In this document: positions 13,864 through 22,110 of the stretch, piece by piece
Layout: each line of letters opens with the position of its first letter
How positions within the stretch are numbered: position 1 is the first letter of the stretch
Source: Alkalithermobacter paradoxus
Lineage (GTDB): Bacteria > Bacillota > Clostridia > Peptostreptococcales > Peptostreptococcaceae
DNA length: 32,000 nt
Direction: 5' to 3'
Assembly (NCBI GenBank): GCA_002029295.1
Contig: MZGW01000002.1
Span: forward strand, 1 to 32,000
The notes under the pieces: generated by a model
What the model saw: only the letters and a program-made list of their open reading frames with translations
Told to the model about the DNA's origin: nothing
Database searches by the model: none
Position numbers and translations under genes: made by a program

Positions 13864-14559
13864 ATGAAGAAGTTCTGGAATTGGGTGCGAGATTCTGATG
13901 AAGGGCGCACTCTCTATTTAAATGGAGTGATATCCGAAGAAACGTGGTGGGGTGATGAGGTCACACCTAAGATGTTCAAAGATGAACTGCTGGCTGGCAC
14001 CGGTGATATTACAGTGTGGATTAACTCTCCTGGCGGGGATGTGTTTGCAGCAGCTCAGATTTACAACATGCTTATGGACTATACAGGAAAGGTCACTGTA
14101 AAAATTGACGGGCTTGCGGCAAGTGCAGCTTCCGTTATTGCAATGGCGGGTGGAGATGTATATATGTCGCCGGTATCCATGATCATGATTCATAACCCTT
14201 CGACCATTGCCATCGGTGACAGCGAGGAAATGTTGCGAGCAAAGGCTCTATTAGATGAAGTTAAGGAAAGTATTATTAATGCCTATGAGTTAAAGACTGG
14301 TCTTTCCCGAACAAAGCTTTCTCATCTGATGGATGCAGAATCATGGATGAATGCAAATAAAGCCATCGAACTTGGTTTTGCAGATAAGATCATGTTTATG
14401 GAAAATGAAACACCGGATTTGGCAGATAGCCTTATCTTTAGCAGGATGGCGGTTACCAACTCACTTATTAGTAAACTACCTAAAAAACAAAAACAAAAAC
14501 AAAAAACAGGTACACCTATAGAGTCGCTGGATAAGCGGCTTTCTTTAATTTCTCACTAA
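13864..14559 (+). CDS. ClpP-type prohead protease
   Basis: Serine protease that removes the scaffold part of the capsid protein during head maturation; 231 residues. Seen: INSPGGDVFAAAQIYNML (oxyanion loop), DGLAASAASVIAMAG with the nucleophile Ser87, and MIMIHNPST with His110, matching the ClpP-like Ser/His arrangement, followed by SRTKLSHLMDAESWM. The C-terminus (about 200-231) is a lysine/glutamine-rich tail encoded by an A-rich tract near 14480-14505. GGAGGTCAGTAA precedes the ATG, one codon after the portal stop region. Confidence 0.94.
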   Translation: MKKFWNWVRDSDEGRTLYLNGVISEETWWGDEVTPKMFKDELLAGTGDITVWINSPGGDVFAAAQIYNMLMDYTGKVTVKIDGLAASAASVIAMAGGDVYMSPVSMIMIHNPSTIAIGDSEEMLRAKALLDEVKESIINAYELKTGLSRTKLSHLMDAESWMNANKAIELGFADKIMFMENETPDLADSLIFSRMAVTNSLISKLPKKQKQKQKTGTPIESLDKRLSLISH

Positions 14560-14578
14560 TTTAAAGGAGGAAATAACA

Positions 14579-15784
14579 ATGAGTAAAATTCTTGAATTGC
14601 GCGAGAAACGCGCTAAGGTTTGGGATGCGGCGAAGGCATTCCTTGATTCAAAACGTGGCGGTGATGGATTGTTATCCGCAGAGGACACACAAACCTATGA
14701 AAAGATGGAAGCTGAAGTTGTTGCACTTGGTAAAGAAATAGAACGTTTGGAACGTCAGGCGGTTATTGACTTAGAACTTTCCAAAGCCACTAGTAGCCCT
14801 ATTACAAACACACCGTCCAAACATGCTGAAGATAAGACAGGACGTGCGTCTGCAGAGTACAAGAAAGCATTCTGGAATGCTATGCGTACTCGTGCAGGTG
14901 AAGGCCTTGATGTAAACGTAAGAAATGCCCTTCAAATCGGTACAGACTCCGAGGGTGGTTATCTTGTGCCTGACGAGTTTGAACGTACCTTAGTAGAGGC
15001 TCTTGAGGAAGAGAACATTTTCCGTTCACTGGCCAATGTTATCAATACATCTTCTGGCGATAGGAAAATTCCTGTTGTAGCTACAAAAGGTACTGCTTCC
15101 TGGGTGGATGAAGAAGGCACTATCCCAGATAGCGATGATAGTTTCGGACAGGTTTCTATAGGAGCTTACAAACTCGCTACCATGATTAAAGTTTCCGAGG
15201 AACTTCTCAACGATTCTGTGTTCAATCTTGAAGCCTACATCTCTAAGGAGTTTGCTAGACGTATCGGTAACAAAGAGGAAGAGGCGTTCTTTACCGGTGA
15301 TGGATCTGGAAAACCGACAGGTATACTTGCTTCTACAGGTGGTGCCCAAATTGGTGTGACTACTGCAGGTGCTACGGCAATTACTATGGACGAGGTACTT
15401 GATCTGTTCTATTCACTAAAGGCACCTTACCGTAATAAGGCTGTATTCGTTATGAACGACGCCACTGTAAAAGCAATCCGTAAACTAAAGGATGGTCAAG
15501 GACAATATCTATGGCAACCTTCCTTACAGGCAGGTACACCGGATACTATCCTCAATCGACCATTGTATACTTCTGCATATATGCCAACTATTGCTGCAGC
15601 TGCAAAGAGTATCGCATTTGGTGATTTTAGTTATTACTGGGTAGCTGATCGTCAGGGTCGTGTATTTAAGAGACTTAATGAACTTTATGCTGTTACTGGC
15701 CAAGTAGGCTTTGTTGCTACTCAGCGTGTGGATGGAAAATTAATTCTACCTGAAGCCATAAAAGTACTTCAGCAGAAAGCTTAA
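14579..15784 (+). CDS. Major capsid protein, HK97 fold
   Basis: 401 residues. The first ~100 form a charged helical delta (scaffold) domain: LELREKRAKVWDAAKAFLD, then KMEAEVVALGKEIERLERQA, and a linker. The mature shell part begins near 105-120 (NALQIGTDSEGGYLVPDEFERTL), with KIPVVATKGTASWVDEEG, FNLEAYISKEFARRIG and the C-terminal FGDFSYYWVADRQG strand typical of HK97-like capsids. Removal of the N-terminal part by the upstream protease is expected from the family. AAAGGAGGAAATAAC precedes the ATG. Confidence 0.95.
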   Translation: MSKILELREKRAKVWDAAKAFLDSKRGGDGLLSAEDTQTYEKMEAEVVALGKEIERLERQAVIDLELSKATSSPITNTPSKHAEDKTGRASAEYKKAFWNAMRTRAGEGLDVNVRNALQIGTDSEGGYLVPDEFERTLVEALEEENIFRSLANVINTSSGDRKIPVVATKGTASWVDEEGTIPDSDDSFGQVSIGAYKLATMIKVSEELLNDSVFNLEAYISKEFARRIGNKEEEAFFTGDGSGKPTGILASTGGAQIGVTTAGATAITMDEVLDLFYSLKAPYRNKAVFVMNDATVKAIRKLKDGQGQYLWQPSLQAGTPDTILNRPLYTSAYMPTIAAAAKSIAFGDFSYYWVADRQGRVFKRLNELYAVTGQVGFVATQRVDGKLILPEAIKVLQQKA

Positions 15785-15796
15785 TGGAGGTGCGTT

Positions 15797-16177
15797 ATGA
15801 GCTATAACACAAAGAATTATACCGAACAAGGCGGAGAGAAAACTGTTATAGGCGGAACACTTGAAATCAAGGAAGGAGCCTCGGTAACGGGGCTCTCCGC
15901 CGATCCGCTTCTCGTGGCAACAGAGGAGACTCTCGGTGGTGTAAAAGCCGCCGCTGCTGATGAGGGTGATACTGTCGAAATAAAAATTGGTGAAGATGGT
16001 AAGCTGTATGCTCCAACATATCCTACCGATGCTACGGAGTCAGTCTCTGGGCTGGTAAAAATGGCTGCTAATCAAGCCGACAGCATAGCCGAGGATACAG
16101 CCACTCTTGTCACGGATTTTAATGCTCTGCTCGCTAAACTAAAAGCGGCTGGGTTAATGGCTGCAGACGAAGAATGA
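15797..16177 (+). CDS. Head fibre-like protein
   Basis: A 126-residue acidic protein with short repeated segments such as ATEETLGGVKAAAADEG and ATESVSGLVKMAANQAD, followed by a helix with TDFNALLAKLKAAGLM. The GGVK/GLVK segments resemble the trimeric head-fibre decorations of Gram-positive phages (phi29 gp8.5-like). It lies directly after the capsid gene with TGGAGGTGCG before the ATG. It probably decorates the capsid surface; it is not usually essential in related phages. Confidence 0.75.
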   Translation: MSYNTKNYTEQGGEKTVIGGTLEIKEGASVTGLSADPLLVATEETLGGVKAAAADEGDTVEIKIGEDGKLYAPTYPTDATESVSGLVKMAANQADSIAEDTATLVTDFNALLAKLKAAGLMAADEE

Positions 16178-16196
16178 CCGGAAGGAGGCGGACGGC

Positions 16197-16514
16197 ATGA
16201 CAACTGATAATCTTCTTCCTAAAGTAAAAGCAAATCTGATCCTGACGCATGACGCAGACGATGGACTTCTGCTGCATTACATCAAAGCCGCCGTCTCTTA
16301 TGCGGAAAGTTATCAGCATGTTGCTGAGGGTTATTACACTGAAAACATCATGCCCCCAACAACTGAACAGGCAGTAATCATGCTGTCGAGTCATTTCTAC
16401 GAAAGCAGAGATGGCTCGACGGCTGGTTTCTTCGCCGATAGCGTACAAGCGGGGCAGCAGGTTTGGAACACAGTGAACCTACTACTTAGACTAGACCGGG
16501 ATTGGAAGGTGTAA
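16197..16514 (+). CDS. Head-tail connector protein (gp6-like)
   Basis: A 105-residue helical protein of the HK97 gp6/SPP1 gp15 adaptor type: MTTDNLLPKVKANLILTHDA then LLHYIKAAVSYAES and PTTEQAVIMLSSHFYESRD. These phage adaptor rings dock under the portal. AGGAGGCGG precedes the ATG. The order adaptor, stopper, gp10-like, tail terminator is conserved in HK97-type phages and supports the call. Confidence 0.82.
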   Translation: MTTDNLLPKVKANLILTHDADDGLLLHYIKAAVSYAESYQHVAEGYYTENIMPPTTEQAVIMLSSHFYESRDGSTAGFFADSVQAGQQVWNTVNLLLRLDRDWKV

Positions 16515-16517
16515 ATT

Positions 16518-16853
16518 ATGAGTTTTGGAAAGATGAACACCTTTATTGATATCATCAGTACAGAGCCTATTAAAGACAAGGATGGTTTCGCTGCTATAGG
16601 CGATAACACACTTGCCAGTGTACGTGCCTACAAGGAAGATCGGCATGGCAGTGAGCGGTGGGCAAATAGGGCATCATTTTCTTCTGCAACTTCCCTATTT
16701 AGGTTTAGAAAAATATCTGGCCTTAGGGTGACCAGTGAAATGGTCATCGTTTGTGATGATGGCAGATATCAGATTTTAAGTGTTGATGATGTTAGAAACC
16801 GAGGTATGTATGTCGAGGTTTTAGCAGAAAAGATAGAACCAACCGTGAGGTGA
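16518..16853 (+). CDS. Head closure/head-tail stopper protein (SPP1 gp16-like)
   Basis: A 111-residue, beta-rich protein with MNTFIDIISTEPIKDKDGFA, then SVRAYKEDRHGSERW and a final YQILSVDDVRNRGMYVEVLAEK, the pattern of the phage head-tail adaptor/stopper family. It forms the ring that closes the capsid exit after packaging. It ends overlapping the next gene's start region (GAGGTGATGG). Confidence 0.8.
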   Translation: MSFGKMNTFIDIISTEPIKDKDGFAAIGDNTLASVRAYKEDRHGSERWANRASFSSATSLFRFRKISGLRVTSEMVIVCDDGRYQILSVDDVRNRGMYVEVLAEKIEPTVR

Positions 16854-16858
16854 TGGAT

Positions 16859-17290
16859 ATGGCAAAAGTGAATATAAAGATGCCAGAAGAATTCCTTTTA
16901 AAGGTATCACGATTAGCTGACCAGACCGATGTAATTCTTCCTAAGGTTCTGGAAGTTGGCGGTGAAGTGGTATTGGATAAAGTTAAGGGAAATCTAAGTA
17001 AAGTGATTGGTAAGAATACAAAATATCCATCCAAAAGCACTGGGGAGCTACTATCTTCACTAGGACTTTCAAGTGCAAAGCAAGATAGAAACGGAAACTT
17101 CAATGTTAAAGTTGGCTTTGCCGAGCCACGTTCTGATGGTGAGAGCAATGCTAAAATTGCCACAATCATTGAATATGGTAAGCATGGTCAGCCTGCAAAA
17201 CCCTTCCTAAAGCCTGCGAGAACTGCATCTAGGAAACCTTGTATCAATGCGATGATCGCAAAGCTAGAGGAGGAGATTGATAAAATATGA
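16859..17290 (+). CDS. HK97 gp10-like tail-completion protein
   Basis: A 143-residue protein with the HK97-gp10 pattern: VGGEVVLDKVKGNLSK, a central region with STGELLSSLGLSS, then AKIATIIEYGKHGQPAKPFLKPA, where the EYGK...AKPFLKPA segment is the family hallmark. Start choices are GTG 16850, ATG 16853 and ATG 16859. I prefer 16859, which has GAGGTG at proper spacing, while the earlier ones lie on the ribosome site itself. The stop overlaps the following start. Confidence 0.85.
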   Translation: MAKVNIKMPEEFLLKVSRLADQTDVILPKVLEVGGEVVLDKVKGNLSKVIGKNTKYPSKSTGELLSSLGLSSAKQDRNGNFNVKVGFAEPRSDGESNAKIATIIEYGKHGQPAKPFLKPARTASRKPCINAMIAKLEEEIDKI

Positions 17291-17628
17291 ATATCTTAGA
17301 GGAGCTAAATACACTTCTGACAGCAATACCTATCCCCGTAGAAACCGGGGTTTTTTCAGGTTTGGCACCGGATGAGTACGTGGTGATACTCCCACTTTCG
17401 GATGTTTTTGAAGTTCATGCGGATAACCGACCTGGCTTTGATGTGCAGGAAGCACGGATATCACTATTTTCCAAGAGCAACTACTTAGAGCGGAAGAGAC
17501 AGATTACAGCGGCTTTGTTAAACGATGATTTTACAGTGACTGAGCGTAGATATATTGGTCACGAGGATGATACTGGATATCATCATTACGCCATCGACGT
17601 GGCGAAAAACTATGGAATGGAGGAATAA
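17287..17628 (+). CDS. Tail terminator/minor tail protein
   Basis: A 113-residue protein with a LEELNTLLTAIPIPVETGVF start, PDEYVVILPLSDVFEVHADN in the middle and RRYIGHEDDTGYHHYAIDVAKN at the end. This fits the tail-terminator-type proteins placed between the gp10-like gene and the major tail protein in siphoviruses, which cap the growing tail. The ATG overlaps the previous stop by 4 bases with GAGGAGGAG upstream. Family assignment rests mostly on gene order. Confidence 0.72.
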   Translation: MNILEELNTLLTAIPIPVETGVFSGLAPDEYVVILPLSDVFEVHADNRPGFDVQEARISLFSKSNYLERKRQITAALLNDDFTVTERRYIGHEDDTGYHHYAIDVAKNYGMEE

Positions 17629-17631
17629 CAT

Positions 17632-18222
17632 ATGGCAACTATCGGTTTGGATAAACTGTACTATGCAAAAATAACCGAGGACTCAAATGGCGAGGAAACC
17701 TACGGTGTGCCTTCGGTACTCGCAAAAGCCATTACTGCCGAACTTTCGGTAGAATTGGTGGAAGCAATTCTGTATGCCGATGATGGTGCTGCCGAGGTTG
17801 TGAAGGACTTTAATAGCGGTACACTCACTCTCGGTGTAGATGACATTGGCCCGACAGTAGCAGCAGATCTAACTGGTGCGTCCACCGACGACAACGGGGT
17901 ATTAATTTCTGCAAGTGAGAGTGTAGGTACACCTGTTGCAGTGGGGTTTCGTGCGCAAAAGGCCAATGGAACATATCGATATTTTTGGTTGTATCGCGTT
18001 AAGTTTGGACTACCAGCGACCAACTTACAGACAAAAGCGGATTCCATTACCTTTTCTACACCTACTATTGAAGGAACAGTTATGCGTAGGAACAAGCTGG
18101 ATGGGTTGGGCAAGCACCCATGGAAAGCAGAAGTCACAGAAGGTGACCCCGGTGTTTCATCGTCCACCATAACAGGCTGGTTCACTGAAGTTTATGAACC
18201 CGTATATACACCTGAACCATAG
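17632..18222 (+). CDS. Major tail protein
   Basis: Subunit of the non-contractile tail tube, 196 residues, of the phi13/TP901-like family. Seen: GLDKLYYAKITEDSNGEETYG at the start, DDGAAEVVKDFNSGTLTLGV, VAVGFRAQKANGTYRYFWL and YRVKFGLPATNLQTKADSI, followed by TPTIEGTVMRR. This beta-sandwich pattern is characteristic. It lies directly before the tail assembly chaperone genes, as expected. Confidence 0.92.
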   Translation: MATIGLDKLYYAKITEDSNGEETYGVPSVLAKAITAELSVELVEAILYADDGAAEVVKDFNSGTLTLGVDDIGPTVAADLTGASTDDNGVLISASESVGTPVAVGFRAQKANGTYRYFWLYRVKFGLPATNLQTKADSITFSTPTIEGTVMRRNKLDGLGKHPWKAEVTEGDPGVSSSTITGWFTEVYEPVYTPEP

Positions 18223-18230
18223 GAGGAGAA

Positions 18231-18620
18231 ATGATGGATAATGAGAGAAGTGCCACAATCAAAATAGGTGACAAAGAGTATGAACTGGTTTTAACTACAC
18301 GTGCAACAAAGGCAATTGCTGGTCGTTACGGTGGTCTTGAAAATCTTGGAGAAAAACTGATGAAATCAGAAAACTTTGAGATGGCACTGGACGAGATAGT
18401 TTGGCTAATCACATTGCTTGCAAACCAGTCCATTTTAATTCGTAATCTTAAAAATAAGAACGCACCAGAAGAATTGTTGACAGAGGAAGAAGTGGAGCTT
18501 CTTACCTCACCGCTTGATTTGGCGGAATATAAAAGTGCAATCACCGAAGCAATGTTCAAAGGTGCAAAGCGCAACGTGGAAAGTGAGGAAGAAACTCCAA
18601 AAAACATGGAAGTCGGGTAA
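18231..18620 (+). CDS. Tail assembly chaperone (gpG-like)
   Basis: A 129-residue chaperone that binds the tape measure during tail assembly. Seen: SATIKIGDKEYELVLTTRAT, KAIAGRYGGLENLGEKLM and a helical C-terminal half ending in an acidic tail. The start is ATG 18231 or, with better spacing from AGGAGG, 18234. A slippery heptamer A-AAA-AAC lies at 18599-18605, five codons before the stop, so a minor part of ribosomes should continue in the -1 frame to give the longer gpGT-like form. Confidence 0.9.
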   Translation: MMDNERSATIKIGDKEYELVLTTRATKAIAGRYGGLENLGEKLMKSENFEMALDEIVWLITLLANQSILIRNLKNKNAPEELLTEEEVELLTSPLDLAEYKSAITEAMFKGAKRNVESEEETPKNMEVG

Positions 18621-18808
18621 CGGACGCTGAAGTCTTTACCCGACTTTATTATTATGGAACAGTTCAGATGGGCATGGACGCAGAGGAATTCTGGCTTATG
18701 CCAATTGGACTGTTTTTTGATTTATGGGCTTGCCACAAGCAATGGCATGGGATCGAAAAGCCGAAGAAAACTCGAACGATTGACGATATTATCCCACCAG
18801 GCATATAG
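18231..18808 (+). CDS. Tail assembly chaperone, -1 frameshift product (gpGT-like)
   Basis: The zero frame (18231-18605) continues in the -1 frame at A-AAA-AAC (18599-18605), reading CAT GGA AGT CGG GTA ACG and on to TAG at 18806-18808. The extension has 67 residues, including TDAEVFTRLYYYGTVQMGMD and EEFWLMPIGLFFDLWACHKQ. It has no start codon with a ribosome site of its own in a useful position. Such frameshifted G/GT pairs before the tape measure are almost universal in long-tailed phages. The total is about 192 residues. Confidence 0.85.
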
Positions 18809-18822
18809 GAGGAGGTGAAGGT

Positions 18823-21243
18823 ATGGCGGACAATTTTGGATTGAAAATAGGCGTCGAGGGCGAGCGTGAGTTTAAGAACGCCCTGCGAGATATCAATCAG
18901 TCCTTTAAGGTGCTGGGCAGTGAAATGGCACTTGTGACCAGTCAGTTTGATAAAAACGATAAATCCATCCAGTCGGTCACTGCTCGTAATGCGGTTTTGA
19001 ATAAAGAAATCGACGCACAGAAAGAAAAGATTTCAACCCTTAAGGCCGCTCTTGATAATGCCACCTCCTCTTTCGGTGAAAATGACCGCCGAACTCAAAA
19101 CTGGCAGATTCAGCTGAACAGAGCTCAGGCAGAACTCAATAATATGGAGCGTGAACTTCAGCAGTCTGCGGTTGAAGCAGATAATCTCGGTGAAGAGTTA
19201 GACAACTCAGGCAAAAGTGCGGAAGATTCTGGAGGTAAATTTGAAAAGCTTGGTGGTATACTCAAGGGCATCGGTGTGGCTATGGGCACAGTTGCAGTTG
19301 CTGCTGGAGCTGCTGCTATAAAATTGGGTAAAGAGGTAGTTACCCAGTTTGGGGAATTGGAGCAAAACCTAGGTGGCTCAGAAGCAGTCTTTGGAGCGTA
19401 TGCTGCTTCAATTCAAAAAACCGGTGAAGAAGCCTATAGAAATCTCGGAATTTCCCAAAGTGAGTATTTGGCAACAGCTAATAAAATGGGTGCATTGTTC
19501 CAAGGCTCTGGCATTGAACAGCGAAAAAGTCTTGAATTGACAGAAAAAGCGATGCAACGTGCAGCAGATATGGCATCCGTTATGGGTATAGATATGTCCG
19601 CTGCCATGGAAGCGGTTACGGGAGCGGCAAAAGGCAACTTTACCATGATGGATAACTTAGGTGTTGCCATGAATGCTACAAACATCGAAGCTTATGCTCT
19701 TGCTAAGGGACTAGATTTCACTTGGAATACCGCTACACAAGCGGAAAAAGCGGAAGTCGCAATGCAGATGTTTTTTGAGAACACACAGCAGTATGCCGGA
19801 AACTTTGCGAGAGAGTCAACTGAGACCATTTCTGGTTCTATTGGGTTATTACAAGCTGCACTTGGCTCTTTTACAGCAGGACTCGGTAACGCTAATGCAG
19901 ACATGACAAATTTGACGGAAAATCTTGTGGATGCATTCCGTGCAGTCGTTAAAAATATCGTGCCTGTTTTAGAAAACATCGTAACCGCACTCCCGCCTGC
20001 GTTCGATGCAATTTTAACAGCAATAGGTGACCTGCTTCCGATGTTGTTGGAAACTGTCACGAGCCTGTTCACGCAAGTGTTGGAGACACTCTTGAACTTA
20101 TTGCCTGAACTGATTCCAGCGGCAGTAGATGCAGTAATGACGATTGTCGGTGCGTTGATTGATAATCTTCCACTGCTCATAAATGCAGCAATAGAACTGG
20201 TAACCGCACTTGTGGAGGGTATTGGCATGGCTCTACCGCAACTCATACCCGCAGCAGTTTCGGCAGTCACGCAGATTGTTCAAGGATTAATGGATAACCT
20301 ACCACTTATTTTGGATGCCGCTTTGCAGTTGATTATAGGATTAGCACAGGGATTGGTAGATGCAATACCTCAACTAACATCATCCTTACCTGTCATCATA
20401 AAAGCAATAGTGGATTTTATAGTTGAATCCATTCCACAGATTATTGATGCTGGTATTCAATTATTGACTTCATTGGTTACAGCACTGCCTACTATCATCA
20501 CAGCAATCGTGGAAGCAATCCCGCAGATTATCGACAGTATTATCAGTGCAGTTATTGGGTCAATTCCATTGATTATAGATGCGGGCATACGTCTATTAAT
20601 ATCACTCATACAGGCACTCCCACAAATTATCACTACTGTGGTTGGGGCTATTCCGAAAATAATAACATCCTTGGTAAACGCTATTGTAGGTAACATCGAC
20701 AAGATCATCTTGGCCGGTGTTCAGCTGTTTGTGGCATTAATTGCGAATCTTCCAAGGATAATCGTAGAGATCGTCAAGGCTGTACCTCAGATTATCTCAG
20801 GATTGGTCAATGCTTTTACCAGTTATATAAGCCAGATGGCTAAAGTAGGTGGAAACTTAATCAAAGGTCTGTGGCAAGGTATTTCAGATGCAGGTGCATG
20901 GCTATGGAGTAAAATCTCTGGATTTTTCGGCAATGTTGTATCAAAGATTAAGAATTTCTTCGGCATCAGTTCACCTTCAAAGCTATTTGCTGGAATTGGC
21001 CACAATATGGGTGAAGGTATTGGTGTAGGTTTTGAGGATGCAATGACAGCAGTTTCAAGGGATATGCAAAATGCTGTACCAACTAGTTTTGATTTTAATT
21101 ACAGAGGTTTATCTGGGCAAGGGAATGCCAATGGTACAAGTATCACTCAAAATATCTCTGTTGTGTCACCAAAGCCTCTATCTGAAAAAGAATTAGCCAG
21201 GGAATTCAAAAATCTGTCTCGCAAACTGGCACTAGAATATTAA
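18823..21243 (+). CDS. Tail tape measure protein
   Basis: Sets tail length and enters the host during DNA injection; 806 residues. Seen: an N-terminal coiled-coil part (about 1-130, GVEGEREFKNALRDINQSFK then long heptad-like helices), a Gly/Ala-rich segment near 150-170, the conserved region with YLATANKMGALFQGSGI and AMQRAADMASVMGIDMSAA (210-260), then a long hydrophobic repeated region (about 390-665) of LPxLI-xAAxxL units, and the end motif FFGISSPSKLFAGIGHNMGEG near 705-725. GGAGGAGGTGAAGG precedes the ATG. By the usual ~0.15 nm per residue rule the tail would be about 120 nm long (inference). Confidence 0.94.
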   Translation: MADNFGLKIGVEGEREFKNALRDINQSFKVLGSEMALVTSQFDKNDKSIQSVTARNAVLNKEIDAQKEKISTLKAALDNATSSFGENDRRTQNWQIQLNRAQAELNNMERELQQSAVEADNLGEELDNSGKSAEDSGGKFEKLGGILKGIGVAMGTVAVAAGAAAIKLGKEVVTQFGELEQNLGGSEAVFGAYAASIQKTGEEAYRNLGISQSEYLATANKMGALFQGSGIEQRKSLELTEKAMQRAADMASVMGIDMSAAMEAVTGAAKGNFTMMDNLGVAMNATNIEAYALAKGLDFTWNTATQAEKAEVAMQMFFENTQQYAGNFARESTETISGSIGLLQAALGSFTAGLGNANADMTNLTENLVDAFRAVVKNIVPVLENIVTALPPAFDAILTAIGDLLPMLLETVTSLFTQVLETLLNLLPELIPAAVDAVMTIVGALIDNLPLLINAAIELVTALVEGIGMALPQLIPAAVSAVTQIVQGLMDNLPLILDAALQLIIGLAQGLVDAIPQLTSSLPVIIKAIVDFIVESIPQIIDAGIQLLTSLVTALPTIITAIVEAIPQIIDSIISAVIGSIPLIIDAGIRLLISLIQALPQIITTVVGAIPKIITSLVNAIVGNIDKIILAGVQLFVALIANLPRIIVEIVKAVPQIISGLVNAFTSYISQMAKVGGNLIKGLWQGISDAGAWLWSKISGFFGNVVSKIKNFFGISSPSKLFAGIGHNMGEGIGVGFEDAMTAVSRDMQNAVPTSFDFNYRGLSGQGNANGTSITQNISVVSPKPLSEKELAREFKNLSRKLALEY

Positions 21244-21256
21244 AGGAGGTCTGGCA

Positions 21257-22108
21257 GTGGAACTTACTTATATTAACTCAAACGGTGAGAGTATCACCCT
21301 AAAACAAAGCCGCCCGTATTTTCTTACCAAGATAGACGGAACAGGCAACATACGCCAGACCGTTAATACATTTAAGGCACCGGATCAAGACGGTGCTTTT
21401 TATATTTCCTCCACACTGGATATGCGTAATATCACGCTAGAAGGTACGGTCGTAGCGGATTCTCTTGACGAGGCTTATGTACGGAGACAGAGATTTCTTA
21501 AGATATTTACTCCAAAAATGCGAGGAACTCTTTTATATCGTGGACGGCAAATTGCTTGTGTGGTAGAGGAAGCAGGATTTACTGTTTCTACTAGACAACG
21601 CATACCAAACTTCTTTGTAAGTTTACTCTGTCCATCCCCTTTCTTCGAAACATTGGATGAGGTGAGAGAGGAACTGGCATCATGGATACCTCTATTTGAG
21701 TTTGAACTGGAGATACCAGTAAGTGGTATGGAGTTTGGAATGCGCCAACCGAGTCAAATCATCACAGTAGAAAACATTGGAGATGTATCTTGTGGATGCG
21801 AAATCGTATTTCGAGCACTGGGTACGGTTACCAACCCTGAACTACTAAACATAGACACGGGAGAATATATCCGGCTTCTCACTACAATGAGTGCTGGTGA
21901 TGAACTTCGTGTGTATACCCATTTCGCTGGTAAGCGTGTGGTCCAGGTTGTAGGGTCAACGGTTACAAATGCTTTTTCACTATTGGACACCAATTCAACG
22001 TTTTTCCAGCTTGCTGCAGGTACTAACACACTGCGCTATGACGCTTCAGTTAATATGGAACTGTTGGAGGTCAGTATTTACTTTCGTCCACAATTTCTGG
22101 GGGTGTGA
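21257..22108 (+). CDS. Distal tail protein (Dit-like)
   Basis: A 283-residue baseplate hub protein of the siphovirus Dit/TP901 ORF46 type. Seen: ELTYINSNGESITLKQSRPY, then DQDGAFYISSTLDMRNITLE and RRQRFLKIFTPKMRGTLLY. These are the N-terminal ring domain; the C-terminal half (about 150-283) is a beta-rich galectin-like part (VENIGDVSCGCEIVFRALG). The start is GTG 21257, with AAAGGAGGT 7 bases upstream. It lies between tape measure and Tal-like gene, the standard place. Confidence 0.88.
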   Translation: MELTYINSNGESITLKQSRPYFLTKIDGTGNIRQTVNTFKAPDQDGAFYISSTLDMRNITLEGTVVADSLDEAYVRRQRFLKIFTPKMRGTLLYRGRQIACVVEEAGFTVSTRQRIPNFFVSLLCPSPFFETLDEVREELASWIPLFEFELEIPVSGMEFGMRQPSQIITVENIGDVSCGCEIVFRALGTVTNPELLNIDTGEYIRLLTTMSAGDELRVYTHFAGKRVVQVVGSTVTNAFSLLDTNSTFFQLAAGTNTLRYDASVNMELLEVSIYFRPQFLGV

Positions 22109-22110
22109 GT

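Noticed and set aside
17700-18185. 161-codon minus-strand frame over the major tail protein
   Set aside because: Antisense of a well-recognised tail gene; serine/threonine-rich product typical of shadow frames.
19692-20270. 192-codon minus-strand frame over the tape measure
   Set aside because: It is created by the repetitive hydrophobic coding of the tape measure; no ribosome site.
19985-20820. Hydrophobic repeats read as a separate membrane transporter
   Set aside because: They are in one frame with clear tape-measure start and end motifs, so they belong to that protein.
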